Positions 9,230 through 18,013 of a DNA stretch of 64,000 bases are shown one piece after another. Numbering within the stretch: the stretch's first letter is position 1; every line of letters begins with the position of its first letter. The stretch is from a bacterium. GTDB taxonomy: Bacteria; Bacillota; Clostridia; Christensenellales; Aristaeellaceae. Below the pieces are notes generated by a model that worked only from the letters and a program-made list of their open reading frames with translations, was not told where the DNA came from and made no database searches. A program made the translations under genes and the position numbers. The stretch spans positions 1 to 64,000 of the forward strand of contig SFTH01000004.1 in the NCBI GenBank assembly GCA_004563405.1, in the 5' to 3' direction.

Positions 9230-10354
9230 ATGAAACCGCTGGCGATCTACATTCACGTTCCCTTCTGCGCCCGGAAGTGCGCGTACTGCGATTTCGCGTC
9301 CTTCGCGGGGCGAGAGGCGCAGTGGGACGCCTATTTTTCCGCCTTGGGCGACGAGATGGACGCGTGGGCGGCGCCGCTGCGCGCCTATGAGGCGCGCAGC
9401 GTCTTTTTCGGGGGCGGAACGCCCTCGCTGGTGCCGGGTGCGTACATCGCGGATGCGCTGGACCGGCTGCGGAGCCTGCTTCCCCTCTCCGGGGACTGCG
9501 AGATCACGCTGGAGGCCAACCCCGGCACGCTGACGGCGGAAAAGCTGGAGCTCTACCGCCGCGCGGGCGTGAACCGGCTGTCCATCGGCGTGCAGAGCTT
9601 TGACGCCGCGCTGCTGCGGAATCTGGGCCGGATTCACACGCCGGAGGAGGCCGCGCAGGCGGTGCTGCTCTGCCGGGAGGCCGGGTTTGAAAACATCAGC
9701 CTCGATCTGATGTACGGCCTGCCGGGGCAGGGCATGGGGCAGTGGGCGGCGACGCTGGAGCGCGCGGTCGCGCTGCCGGTTTCCCACATCTCCGCCTACA
9801 GCCTGATCGTCGAGGAGGGCACGGAGATGTTTGAGCGTGTGCGCAGCGGCCGGGCGCGGGTGCCGGACGACGATCTGGTGAACGAGATGCAGCGCATGGC
9901 GGTGGGCCGCCTGGGAGAGGCGGGCTTTGTGCGCTATGAGATTTCAAATTTCGCCCGCGCGGGCCGCGCCTGTCGCCACAACCTGACCTACTGGCGGGGA
10001 GGGGAGTATCTGGGCCTGGGCAGCGCCGCCCATTCGCTGATGGACAACGCGCGCTTCGCCAACCCGCCGGAGCTGGAGCGCTATCTGGCCGGAGAGCGCA
10101 TGCTGAACCGCACGGAGCGCAGCCGCGCCGACCGCCGGGAGGAGGCGCTGATGCTGGAGACCCGCACGCTGGCGGGGCTGAACCTGGAGCGGTGGAAGCG
10201 AGAATTCGGCGACGCGCTGGAGGAGACCCGGGCGCGGGAGATTCGCAAACTGAAGGAATACGGCCTGATCGAGATTGCAAACGGCTTTCTGCGGCTCACG
10301 CCCGCGGGGCTGGAGCTTCAGGACAGCGTGGTGCTGGAACTGATGGACGATTGA
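9230..10354 (+). CDS. hemW: Radical SAM heme chaperone HemW
   Basis: A 374-residue radical SAM protein. The [4Fe-4S] cysteines are in HVPFCARKCAYCDF (Cys13, Cys17, Cys20), followed by the SAM-binding FFGGGTPSL motif. HemW proteins, formerly annotated as oxygen-independent coproporphyrinogen oxidase, bind heme and deliver it to client enzymes. GGGGAGG precedes the ATG by 6-7 nt. Its position right after lepA matches many Firmicutes. No other heme genes are in the window, so the HemN alternative is not supported. Confidence 0.93.
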   Translation: MKPLAIYIHVPFCARKCAYCDFASFAGREAQWDAYFSALGDEMDAWAAPLRAYEARSVFFGGGTPSLVPGAYIADALDRLRSLLPLSGDCEITLEANPGTLTAEKLELYRRAGVNRLSIGVQSFDAALLRNLGRIHTPEEAAQAVLLCREAGFENISLDLMYGLPGQGMGQWAATLERAVALPVSHISAYSLIVEEGTEMFERVRSGRARVPDDDLVNEMQRMAVGRLGEAGFVRYEISNFARAGRACRHNLTYWRGGEYLGLGSAAHSLMDNARFANPPELERYLAGERMLNRTERSRADRREEALMLETRTLAGLNLERWKREFGDALEETRAREIRKLKEYGLIEIANGFLRLTPAGLELQDSVVLELMDD

Positions 10355-10368
10355 CGGAGGAGAGAGAC

Positions 10369-11655
10369 ATGGCGACGGACACTTCCCTGGCGCTGCGCAA
10401 CGCGCTGATCTACCAGGTGTACATTCGCAACCACACGGAGGAGGGCAGCTTTCGGGCGCTGGAGGCGGATTTGCCCCGCATCCGGGCGCTGGGGACGGAC
10501 ATCATTCACCTGCTGCCCATTCATCCGGTGGGCGTGGAGGGCAAGAAGGGGAGCCTCGGCTGCCCCTATGCAAACCGGGACTACCGCAGCGTGAACCCGG
10601 ATTACGGTACGATGGAGGACTTCCGGCATCTGGTGGACGAAATGCACGCGCAGGGCATGAAGTGCATCATCGACGTGGTGTACAACCACACTTCGCCGGA
10701 TTCCACCCTGCGCCGGGAGCACCCGGAGTTCTTCTACCGCACGCCGGAGGGCGGCTTCGGCAACCGCTTCGGCGACTGGTCGGACGTGATCGACCTGAAT
10801 TATGATGTGCGCGGGCTCTGGGACTATCAGATTGAGACGCTGAAGATGTGGGCGGAGATCGTGGACGGCTTCCGCTGCGACGTGGCTTCGCTGGTGCCGG
10901 TGGACTTCTGGTGCGCAGCCCGCGAGGCCTGCGCGGAGGTGAAGCCGGGGCTGATCTGGCTGGCTGAGACCGTGCACACCAGCTTCAACCGCGCCGCGCG
11001 CCGGGCGGGCATGAACATCTGCACCGACTCCGAGGCCTACGCGGCCTTCGATTTGGAGTACGACTACGACATCCGGGAGAAGCTGGACGACTACTGGGCG
11101 GGCGTGCGACCGCTGCACGAGTGGGTGGACGCGCTGAACGCCCAGGAGGCGGTCTATCCCATGAATTATATCAAGCTCCGCTGCCTGGAGAATCACGATC
11201 AGCCGCGCATCGCTGATCGCATCTCCGATCCGTTGGCGCTGGAAAACTGGCACGCGCTGCTGTTCTTCCAGAAGGGTGCGACGTTGATCTATGCCGGGGA
11301 GGAGCGCTGCGACGCGAACCAGCCCAGCCTGTTCGACCGGGATCCGGTGAACTGGACGGGCCGGGATCTGAGCGGAGAGCTCGCCCACCTGGCGAAGCTC
11401 AAGAAGGCGTATTTTCCTGAGAACGGCTGGTTCAGCGCCGGGGCGAACGACGAACGGCACACCGTGCTCGCGCGCTTCGGAAGCGCGCAGACGGAGCTGG
11501 CGGGCGCGTTCAGCCTGAAGGGCACACCGGCGGAGTTCCGCCTGGATGTTCCCGACGGGCGCTACGAGGAGCTGATTTCCGGGAAGCGCGTGGAGCTGCA
11601 AGGCGGCACATTCCGAACCGACGGCCACCCGTGCATCCTCCGGCTGCGGGGATGA
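10369..11655 (+). CDS. Cytosolic alpha-amylase family (GH13) glycoside hydrolase
   Basis: A 428-residue GH13 TIM-barrel enzyme acting on alpha-glucosidic bonds. IDVVYNHTS (about 101-109) is conserved region I. The nucleophile is Asp171 in GFRCDVAS, the acid/base is Glu200 in WLAETVH, and the third carboxylate is Asp277 in ENHDQPR. There is no signal peptide, so it works on imported maltodextrin or stored glycogen. The C-terminal 90 residues form a small beta domain. GGAGGAGAG lies just before the ATG at 10369; the open frame extends upstream inside hemW but is out of context. It is 14 nt from hemW and probably co-transcribed. Confidence 0.92.
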   Translation: MATDTSLALRNALIYQVYIRNHTEEGSFRALEADLPRIRALGTDIIHLLPIHPVGVEGKKGSLGCPYANRDYRSVNPDYGTMEDFRHLVDEMHAQGMKCIIDVVYNHTSPDSTLRREHPEFFYRTPEGGFGNRFGDWSDVIDLNYDVRGLWDYQIETLKMWAEIVDGFRCDVASLVPVDFWCAAREACAEVKPGLIWLAETVHTSFNRAARRAGMNICTDSEAYAAFDLEYDYDIREKLDDYWAGVRPLHEWVDALNAQEAVYPMNYIKLRCLENHDQPRIADRISDPLALENWHALLFFQKGATLIYAGEERCDANQPSLFDRDPVNWTGRDLSGELAHLAKLKKAYFPENGWFSAGANDERHTVLARFGSAQTELAGAFSLKGTPAEFRLDVPDGRYEELISGKRVELQGGTFRTDGHPCILRLRG

Positions 11656-11723
11656 GGGAGGTTCCCGGGCCGGTGGGCGCGCTCGCGCCGCTAAGGGTTC
11701 AATTTGAATCTGTCCGTACAAGT

Positions 11724-11767
11724 AGAGAGGGCCTGTCGCCTGGAATTTCAGGCGGCAGGCCCTCTCT
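11724..11767. terminator. Convergent stem-loop between GH13 and minus-strand operon
   Basis: AGAGAGGGCCTG and CGCCTG pair with CAGGCG and CAGGCCCTCTCT with one mismatch, giving an approximately 18-bp stem. Neither strand has a strong T-run, but its place between convergent genes makes a bidirectional terminator role likely. Confidence 0.6.
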
Positions 11768-11800
11768 CGGGCTGTGCAGTATGGCGTTGCGCTTCAGGGC

Positions 11801-12565
11801 TTATTCCCGCTCCGGCGCGTCGCGGAGGATGAAATGGCGGTGCTTGCCCCTGGATCTGGAGCCGTATTCGATGGCTCCGGCGGGGCAGCCCGCGATGCAG
11901 GCCATGCAATGGATGCAGTTGCCCTGCCAGGCGGGCAGGCCCTCCCGCAGGACGATGTTGTTCACGGGACAGGTCCGGGCGCAGCGACCGCAGCCGGTGC
12001 AACCCTCAAGGCTGCGGAACGCGCTGTCGCGCACGCAGAGGGCGTAGAACAGGGGGTTGATGGGGCCGCTCTCCAGCCGGCCGACGAGGGAGGGCTTTCG
12101 ATCGAGAAAGCCTTCCCCGGCGCGGATGCTCTCCGCCAGAGACGCGATGCACGGCAGGGCGCGGTCAATGATCTCCCGGCACTGGGCCGCATCGGGCGTG
12201 GAGAACATGGCCAGGTAGTTCTCCGGCATCAGAACCGGCGCAAGTCCGCGGAAGCGCAGGCCCTTCTCCGCGCAGAGCCTGCGGGCGTAGGCCGCGGCAT
12301 TTCCGCAGCCCGTTCCGCAGCTGAGCACGAAGTAGGCGTCGGAATTGCCCTCGAAGCGGGCGCGGCGGATCCAGTCTTCGACGATGCGGGGCAGCCGCCA
12401 GGCGTAGGTGGGCGATACGAACACCAGGGGACGCTCGGAGCAGAACGTACCGGCCTCGCGCTCCCGGAGGAGGCGGTTGAGAAAGACGCGGTCGTCGCCG
12501 GTAATCCGGGCGAGTTGCTCCGCCACGAGCTGGCTGTTGCCCGTTCCACTGAAGTAAAAGATCAT
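11801..12565 (-). CDS. EFR1-type flavodoxin/ferredoxin fusion
   Basis: A 254-residue cytoplasmic electron carrier. The N terminus MIFYFSGTGNSQLVAEQLA is a flavodoxin FMN phosphate loop (SGTGNS). The C-terminal part holds two [4Fe-4S] motifs, CTGCGRCARTCP and CIHCMACIAGCP. This architecture is the EFR1 family, widespread in anaerobic Firmicutes; its partners are unknown. The ATG at 12565 is preceded by GGAGGAA; an upstream ATG in the same frame lacks such a site. It is last on the minus-strand unit, 120 nt after the sigma-like gene. Confidence 0.9.
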   Translation of the reverse strand: MIFYFSGTGNSQLVAEQLARITGDDRVFLNRLLREREAGTFCSERPLVFVSPTYAWRLPRIVEDWIRRARFEGNSDAYFVLSCGTGCGNAAAYARRLCAEKGLRFRGLAPVLMPENYLAMFSTPDAAQCREIIDRALPCIASLAESIRAGEGFLDRKPSLVGRLESGPINPLFYALCVRDSAFRSLEGCTGCGRCARTCPVNNIVLREGLPAWQGNCIHCMACIAGCPAGAIEYGSRSRGKHRHFILRDAPERE

Positions 12566-12685
12566 GTGTATTCCTCCCAAAGAGCGCATCCATGCGGGCG
12601 GCGAACCCGCGTTCGCAGCGCAGAGCGGCGCGTCGGCACAGTGTGCAGATCCTGCTTTGCGCCGGAAGCGTGGGGCGTGCAGCGC

Positions 12686-13465
12686 TCAGCCCGCGTCCGA
12701 GCCGATCGCTTCCTCCGCCGCGGTGGGCGTTTCCGGATGGACGGGCGCCTCCAGCCGGGCAGGCTGCATCAGCACGGCGACCAGCCAGAAGGCGGCGACG
12801 CAGAGGACGGCCAGCACGGCGGCCAGTACGGCGCGCAGTATGCGCGCAGGCAAGCGGCTGGGGCGGGAGATGGAGGCGGCGTCCGCCTGGAAGGTGCGGA
12901 ACACGCTGCCGATCTCCGGCGCCTGGGAACTGGGCAGGGCGAGCTGCGCCCGCACCGCCCGGGCGATCAGCAGATCGGCGCGCCTTCGGTCGCCGCCGGA
13001 GAGCCTGCGCCGTGCGCGGGCCTCAAAGCGACGCAGCAGCGCCTGCGCGCGGGATCGTTCGCAGCCGGTCAGGCGCGCGATGCGCCGCAGGGACAGGCCG
13101 CAGCCGTAGCGCAGGGCCAGCATGCGCTGCATTTCGAGGGGCTCCTGGGTGATGAGCTGCGCCACGGGGGAGCCTTCCCCTTCCGGGGCGGAGAGGCCGT
13201 CCCAGTCGAATTCGGCCCCGCCACCCTCGCTCTGTGCGAGCCGCAGCGCGGCGCGGATGACTGCGCTGCACAGGCTCTCCCGGAAGCCGTGGCGGTTGGC
13301 CGAGGCGTCGCCATTGGTCCAGCAGTCCAGCATGGCGTATTGCAGGCAGTATTCCGCCTGGTCGCAATTGCCGGTGACGGCGTGGGCCAGGTTGAAGAGC
13401 CTGTGGTAGATGGGGCGGATCCGGCTGAAGTACAGCTGGAAGTCCTCTGCGTCCGTGCGCGTCAT
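12686..13465 (-). CDS. Sigma-70-like protein with C-terminal transmembrane helix
   Basis: A 259-residue protein. Residues about 10-48 resemble sigma region 2 (a helix ending VTGNCDQAEYCLQYAMLDCW, matching the usual G-N-x-x-D-A-E-D-x-x-Q pattern). Residues about 107-155 resemble region 4 (EPLEMQRMLALRYGCGLSLR then RIARLTGCERSRAQALLRRF). A hydrophobic helix at about 208-232 follows, then a roughly 30-residue Pro/Glu-rich tail predicted outside. ECF sigma factors normally have no membrane anchor, so this may be a membrane-tethered regulator or a degenerate sigma factor. GGAGG lies 6 nt before the ATG at 13465; the FGGY kinase stop codon is one base upstream, so translation is likely coupled. Confidence 0.7.
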   Translation of the reverse strand: MTRTDAEDFQLYFSRIRPIYHRLFNLAHAVTGNCDQAEYCLQYAMLDCWTNGDASANRHGFRESLCSAVIRAALRLAQSEGGGAEFDWDGLSAPEGEGSPVAQLITQEPLEMQRMLALRYGCGLSLRRIARLTGCERSRAQALLRRFEARARRRLSGGDRRRADLLIARAVRAQLALPSSQAPEIGSVFRTFQADAASISRPSRLPARILRAVLAAVLAVLCVAAFWLVAVLMQPARLEAPVHPETPTAAEEAIGSDAG

Positions 13466-13466
13466 T

Positions 13467-14987
13467 TCAGCCTCCAATGCCGAGCTGCGCGATCCGGTCG
13501 GTCAGGGGACGCACGCGCTCGTAGATGTCCCGGTAGATGGGGTAGACCTCCGTGTAGGTCTTTTGCCAGGCGGGGTTGACCGTGTGGGAGGAGCGGGCCT
13601 TGACCACGGAGGCTGCGGCCTCATAGCTGGAGAACAGCCCCACGCCCACGCCCGCGAGGATCGCCGCGCCCAGGGAGGTGCACTCGCCGGGGGCCTTGTG
13701 CACCCGGGTGTTCATGCCGAAGACGGCAGCCAGGACGTCCGGCCAGAGGCCGCTGCGCGCGCCGCCGCCCGCCAGCATCATGGAGGTGATGGGCGTGCCG
13801 TATTCGGAGATGATCTGCACGCAGCTGTTCAGGGCGAAGGCGATGCCCTCGTAGATGGCTCGGGCGATGTGGCGCTGGTCGTGGTAGAGGGAGAAGCCCA
13901 TCAGCACGCCCCGGGTGTTGGGATCCCAGTAGGGCGTGCGGGAACCCATGAGGGTGGGCAGAAAGAGCACGCCCTCCGCGCCGGGGGCGACCTGCCGGGC
14001 CATGTTTTCCACCCGGGAGATGTCCAGCGGGGCCTCGCGGCTGCCCATCACGTTGTGCAGCATCCAGTCGAAGGCCGCCGCGCCGGTCTGCACGGTGCCG
14101 GTGACGTGGCAGGCCCGTCCGTCCGCATCCAGATAGTTGAAGATGCGCGCCTTGGGATCCAGCACCGGATGGTCCTGAATCTGGGAGACCCAGGCGCTGG
14201 AGCCGATGTAGGTGTAGGCGCTGCCGGGATCCGCCAGCCCCGCGCCCCGGGCGGTGCAGCAGCCGTCGCCGCCGCCGATGGCCACGGGCGTTCCGGTGAT
14301 CAGCCCGGTGCGGTAGTAGACGCTGCGGGTGGTGCGGCCGCGCACGTCGTGGCCCGCGAGGATGCGGGGCATGCGCTCCGCGTCGATGTGGAGCTCCTTC
14401 AGCAGGTCGGACGCCCAGCGCTTGTTGTTGATGTCCAGCGCCGTGGTGAGGGAGGCGTCGGAGTAATCGGTAAAGCCCGGGCGGCCTGTCAGCTGGGCGT
14501 AGATGTAATCCTTGATGTTCATGAACCAGCGCGCCCGGCGGTACACCTCCGGCAGATTCTCCTTGAACCAGAGGATCTTCGGCAGGGTGTAGTGGGTATC
14601 CAGGCGGTTGCCGGTGAGAGTGTAGAAGTGGTACTTGTTGATGACGCGGCCGATCTCCTCCACCTGCGCGCCGGTGCGGCTGTCGGAGTGGATGATGTTC
14701 GGGTGCAGGACGTGCCCCTCCTCGTCCACGGGGATGCAGCCGTTCATGGTGCCGCTCAGGCCCACGCAGGCGATGCGCTGGGCGCTGACCTGCTGAAGCA
14801 GCTCCCGGATGCCATCAAACACTGCGGAGAGGATGCGGTCGGGATCCTGTTCGGCCCAGTTCGGGCGTGGGTAGAGGGTGGGGTAATCCCGCCGCACGGC
14901 GAAGAGGGCGTCGCCCCCGGCGTTGAATACGGAAACCTTGCAGCCGGTGGTGCCCGCGTCGCAGGTCAATATCAGATCTTTTTCCAT
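13467..14987 (-). CDS. FGGY-family carbohydrate kinase, xylulokinase-like
   Basis: A 506-residue sugar or polyol kinase, phosphorylating with ATP in the cytoplasm. The N-terminal phosphate-binding loop is DAGTTGCKVSVF (about 10-21), the substrate loop is GLSGTMNGCIPVD, and the catalytic Asp lies in GGGDGCCTARGAG (Asp241). The adenosine motif is LAGGGARSGLWPDVLA. Length and motifs best fit xylulokinase (XylB), but FGGY kinases change sugar easily and no xylose isomerase or pentose genes are adjacent. The start at 14987 follows AAGGAG on the minus strand. The unit starts with a small membrane protein and continues into the sigma-like gene. Confidence 0.88.
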   Translation of the reverse strand: MEKDLILTCDAGTTGCKVSVFNAGGDALFAVRRDYPTLYPRPNWAEQDPDRILSAVFDGIRELLQQVSAQRIACVGLSGTMNGCIPVDEEGHVLHPNIIHSDSRTGAQVEEIGRVINKYHFYTLTGNRLDTHYTLPKILWFKENLPEVYRRARWFMNIKDYIYAQLTGRPGFTDYSDASLTTALDINNKRWASDLLKELHIDAERMPRILAGHDVRGRTTRSVYYRTGLITGTPVAIGGGDGCCTARGAGLADPGSAYTYIGSSAWVSQIQDHPVLDPKARIFNYLDADGRACHVTGTVQTGAAAFDWMLHNVMGSREAPLDISRVENMARQVAPGAEGVLFLPTLMGSRTPYWDPNTRGVLMGFSLYHDQRHIARAIYEGIAFALNSCVQIISEYGTPITSMMLAGGGARSGLWPDVLAAVFGMNTRVHKAPGECTSLGAAILAGVGVGLFSSYEAAASVVKARSSHTVNPAWQKTYTEVYPIYRDIYERVRPLTDRIAQLGIGG

Positions 14988-14998
14988 GGTACACTCCT

Positions 14999-15346
14999 TC
15001 ACTTGCGCGCCTGGCGCTTGAGTACCTCGCCCGTGGCTGCGCCCACCAGAGAGACGAAGGCGCAGAGGAACACGGGGGCGACCTCCGGCGCGTAGCCCCA
15101 GACGATGCGGTTTGCCACAAACTCCATGGCCGGAGGCGCAATCCAGGCGACGTAATTCAAAAGGCCCTTTCGCGTGGCGACGCAGGCCGAGACGCCTCCG
15201 ATTGCCGGCAGCAGTATCCACAGGCACAGGATGTGCACGAAGCGCCCGCCCAGTATGCTCAGCGCGGCCAGGAGCGACAGCGCCAGCATGGCGGCGAACT
15301 GAATCAGCCAAATCCACAGCCACATGAGGCGTTTCCCTTTTTGCAT
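14999..15346 (-). CDS. Small hydrophobic membrane protein, unknown function
   Basis: A 115-residue protein with a Lys/Arg-rich N terminus (MQKGKRLMW) and three to four hydrophobic segments, ending in VLKRQARK. I do not recognise the family. The ATG at 15346 is preceded by GAGGAG at about 7 nt. It is the first gene of the minus-strand unit and ends 11 nt before the FGGY kinase, so it may be an accessory to transport or regulation of that kinase's substrate; this is inference from position only. Confidence 0.6.
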   Translation of the reverse strand: MQKGKRLMWLWIWLIQFAAMLALSLLAALSILGGRFVHILCLWILLPAIGGVSACVATRKGLLNYVAWIAPPAMEFVANRIVWGYAPEVAPVFLCAFVSLVGAATGEVLKRQARK

Positions 15347-15382
15347 TGCCCGTCTCCTCATCGTCGTCTTTTCTTTCAGATC

Positions 15383-15412
15383 ATTATAGCATTAAGATGC
15401 GGAAACTGACAA
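15383..15412 (-). promoter_or_regulatory. Sigma-A promoter of the FGGY kinase operon
   Basis: On the minus strand, TTGTCA (15412-15407) and TATAAT (15388-15383) are separated by 18 bp, 37 bp upstream of the first gene's start. Confidence 0.6.
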
Positions 15413-15535
15413 CAGTAGGCGAGAAAAAAACGAATGGATGATGCTAATAGAAGTATATAATTCCTTCGAGCTGTTCATCCTGAGGGTTGAATTCGATAAA
15501 CTATCCTTAACTTAGAATGAGGGAGCGGATCGCAT

Positions 15536-15865
15536 ATGCCTTATCAGGAACTGGGCAAGCGCGTCAGGCAGCAGCGCATGCTGGCGCAGATGACGCAGGA
15601 AAAGCTGGCGGAGAAGGCGGGCATCAGCCTCTCGTTTCTGGGGCACATCGAGCGGGGCACGCGCAAGGCGAGTCTGGATACGCTGGTAAAGCTGTGCAAC
15701 GCGCTGAAGGTTTCGCCCCGGGTGCTCCTGCAGGACTCCCTGCAGGACGATCTGCTGGGGGACAACGTGGGGATTTCCGAGTCGCAGAAGAAGCTTCTGC
15801 GGGAGATTTCCAATTGCATCATCGAGTATGGCGAATACAGCTCCGGAGCTCCCGAGGACAAGTAA
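15536..15865 (+). CDS. XRE-family helix-turn-helix regulator
   Basis: A 109-residue DNA-binding protein. Residues about 6-65 form a Cro/C1-type HTH: MTQEKLAEKAGISLSFLGHI covers the two core helices (20-38) and ERG follows. The C-terminal 40 residues are polar and probably helical (dimerisation). GAGGGAG lies 10 nt before the ATG. It is encoded alone, ends in a shared gap with a strong terminator, and precedes the MATE transporter gene, which it might control; no operator repeat is evident. Confidence 0.88.
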   Translation: MPYQELGKRVRQQRMLAQMTQEKLAEKAGISLSFLGHIERGTRKASLDTLVKLCNALKVSPRVLLQDSLQDDLLGDNVGISESQKKLLREISNCIIEYGEYSSGAPEDK

Positions 15866-15938
15866 AATTTTCGTCCGGGCGCGCGGGAAGCGTTGAAAAA
15901 TTTACGAACCGGATGCTATTCTGACCTGGTTGGCCAGC

Positions 15939-15981
15939 GACAGGGCGTAGAATTCCAACGAATTCTGCGCCCTGTCTTTTT
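15939..15981 (+). terminator. Terminator of the XRE regulator gene
   Basis: GACAGGGCG and AGAATTC pair with GAATTCT and CGCCCTGTC around a 4-nt loop (CAAC), followed by TTTTT. Confidence 0.88.
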
Positions 15982-16022
15982 GTGGCCGGCGACATTTTCA
16001 ACGCGCGAAGGAGTTGGTATTC

Positions 16023-17981
16023 ATGTCTCAAGATGAAAGCCGGTATCTGGGGGAGGAGCGCATCCCCAGGCTGCTGGCGCAATACGCGGTTCCGTGCATA
16101 CTCTCGCTCATCATTTCCTGTCTGTACAACATCGTGGATCAGATCTTTGTGGGCAACGGCGTGGGCTATCTGGGCAACGCGGCCACGGGCATCATCTTTC
16201 CCATCACGGTGATCGGATGGGGCGCATCGCTGCTCTTTGGCGACGGTGCGGCGGCGTATCTGAGCGTTGCACTGGGCAAGGGCGACACGCAGAGGATACA
16301 TTCAAGCGTCGGAAACGCGACGCTCCTTGCGTTTCTGTCGGGCGTGGTGATTGCCCTGGCCGGCTATGCAGGCGGCGACGCGCTGCTGACTGCGCTCGGG
16401 GCGACGCAGGAGACGCTGAAGCTGGCCCGGGACTACGGCTACATCATCTTCGCAATGATGCCGCTGGCCCTGGCGCAGAACTGCCTGGCGTCGGTCATCC
16501 GCGCGGACGGAAGTCCCCGCTATGCGATGTTTGCCATGCTCACGGGCGCGGCCATCAACATCGTCGGCGACCCGGTCGCGATCTTCGTGCTGAATCTGGG
16601 AATCCGCGGCGCGGCCTGGGCCACGATCCTCGGCCAGTTCGTCAGCTTCGTCATCTGTCTGGCCTACCTGCGCCGCAGCCGCAATTTCCGCGTCACGGCG
16701 GCCAGCCTGAGGCCGGACGCTGGCGTGCTCCGGCGCGTGACTGCGCTCGGCGCTTCCAGCTTTCTGACGCAGTTGTCCATCGTGATCATCACCGTCGTCA
16801 ACAACGTGCTGCTGGTGCGCTACGGGGCGCAGTCCCGCTACGGCGCGGAGATTCCGCTCTCCGCCTTCGTGGTGATCATGAAGCTGTTCCAGATCGTGCT
16901 GAACATCGCCATCGGCATCGCCGCCGGGGCGCAGCCCGTGGCAGGTTACAACTATGGCGCGCAGAAATACGGGCGCGTCCGTGAGCTGCTCGCGTGCATC
17001 CTGCGCTGGACGGCCGTCGTCTGCGCGGTGGCGACGGTGCTGTTTGAGGCGGCGCCGCGGCTGTTCATCGCGATGTTCGGCTCCTCCGGAAACGCGCTCT
17101 ACACGGACTTTGCGGTCCGATGCCTGCGCATCTATCTCTCCTGCATCCTGCTGACCTGCACGCAGAAGGTCTGCGCGATCTTCCTGCAGTCCATTGGAAA
17201 CGCGAAGGCGGCCGCGCCGCTGTCGCTGCTGCGCGACCTGTTTCTGATTGCGCTTTCGCTGGTCGCGCCGGTCTTCTGGGGCGTGACGGGTATCTTCTGG
17301 GCCGCGCCCATCGCCGACGTGCTGGCCATCGCCATCACGGCGGCCGTCATGGTTCGCGTGTGGCGGCAGCTCGGACAGTCGCCGGTCAGTGCGAACCGCG
17401 CGGAGGACGCGCCCGCTTCGCCCGTGCTGACGCCCTCCCATCCGGGCGTGATCGTGACCGTCGCCCGCGAGCACGGCTCTTCCGGCAAGCGCATCGCGCA
17501 GCTCGTGGCCGGGGAACTCGGCGTGAAGTGCTACTACAAGGAGATGACGGCGCTCGCTGCGCAGGAGAGCGGCCTCGCGCGCAGTTTCATCTCCGATCTG
17601 AACCTCAACGCGCCGACCGCGCTGCGCGAATTGTACCTCAGCACCGCGCCCGTACAGCAGGCCATCGCGGCGCAGGCCCAGATCTCCGCCGGATTGCGGA
17701 CGCGGGTTCCTGCGTCATCGTCGGCCGGTCGGCGGACTATGTGCTGCGGGATTATGAAAACGTGGTGCGCGTCTTCATCCACGCGCCGCAGTCCTACCGC
17801 GTGCGCCGCGTCATGGAGGTCTATGGAGACAGCGAGGCGGAGGCCGCGCGCAACATCCGCCGCGCAGACGAAGCGCGCGCCGCGTATTATCGAAACATCT
17901 CCGGCGCAGAGTGGGGCGCGGCCGGGAACTACGAACTGTGCGTCGACAGCTCCATTGGCATGGAGCAGACCGCGGAGGTGA
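16023..17981 (+). CDS. MATE-family efflux transporter fused to a cytidylate-kinase-like domain, frame-disrupted
   Basis: Residues about 1-450 are a complete MATE multidrug/toxin exporter with about twelve membrane helices (motifs such as ISCLYNIVDQIFVGNGVG and AGAQPVAGYNYGAQKYGR), exporting compounds using ion gradients. After a short linker the frame continues into a soluble nucleotide-binding domain, HPGVIVTVAREHGSSGKRIA, the P-loop opening of cytidylate-kinase-like (AAA_26) proteins. At about 17683 the frame breaks: the expected RIADAGSCVIVGRSADYVL follows in the next frame, as if one base were missing in ATCTC. As written, the ORF runs out of frame to a stop at 17981. AAGGAG lies about 10 nt before the ATG at 16023. 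Such C-terminal kinase-like domains usually stand alone in gut Firmicutes. Confidence 0.85.
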   Translation: MSQDESRYLGEERIPRLLAQYAVPCILSLIISCLYNIVDQIFVGNGVGYLGNAATGIIFPITVIGWGASLLFGDGAAAYLSVALGKGDTQRIHSSVGNATLLAFLSGVVIALAGYAGGDALLTALGATQETLKLARDYGYIIFAMMPLALAQNCLASVIRADGSPRYAMFAMLTGAAINIVGDPVAIFVLNLGIRGAAWATILGQFVSFVICLAYLRRSRNFRVTAASLRPDAGVLRRVTALGASSFLTQLSIVIITVVNNVLLVRYGAQSRYGAEIPLSAFVVIMKLFQIVLNIAIGIAAGAQPVAGYNYGAQKYGRVRELLACILRWTAVVCAVATVLFEAAPRLFIAMFGSSGNALYTDFAVRCLRIYLSCILLTCTQKVCAIFLQSIGNAKAAAPLSLLRDLFLIALSLVAPVFWGVTGIFWAAPIADVLAIAITAAVMVRVWRQLGQSPVSANRAEDAPASPVLTPSHPGVIVTVAREHGSSGKRIAQLVAGELGVKCYYKEMTALAAQESGLARSFISDLNLNAPTALRELYLSTAPVQQAIAAQAQISAGLRTRVPASSSAGRRTMCCGIMKTWCASSSTRRSPTACAASWRSMETARRRPRATSAAQTKRAPRIIETSPAQSGARPGTTNCASTAPLAWSRPRR

Positions 17982-18013
17982 TCCTGGCCTATCTGCGCGC
18001 GCGGGAGCGCTGA
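17684..18013 (+). pseudogene. Displaced 3' part of the cytidylate-kinase-like domain
   Basis: This frame encodes LRRIADAGSCVIVGRSADYV, then a helical lid with FIHAPQSYRVRRVMEVYGDS and the ending SSIGMEQTAEVILAYLRARE. It completes the cytidylate-kinase-like fold begun in the MATE fusion one frame away. It has no start site of its own. Confidence 0.75.
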
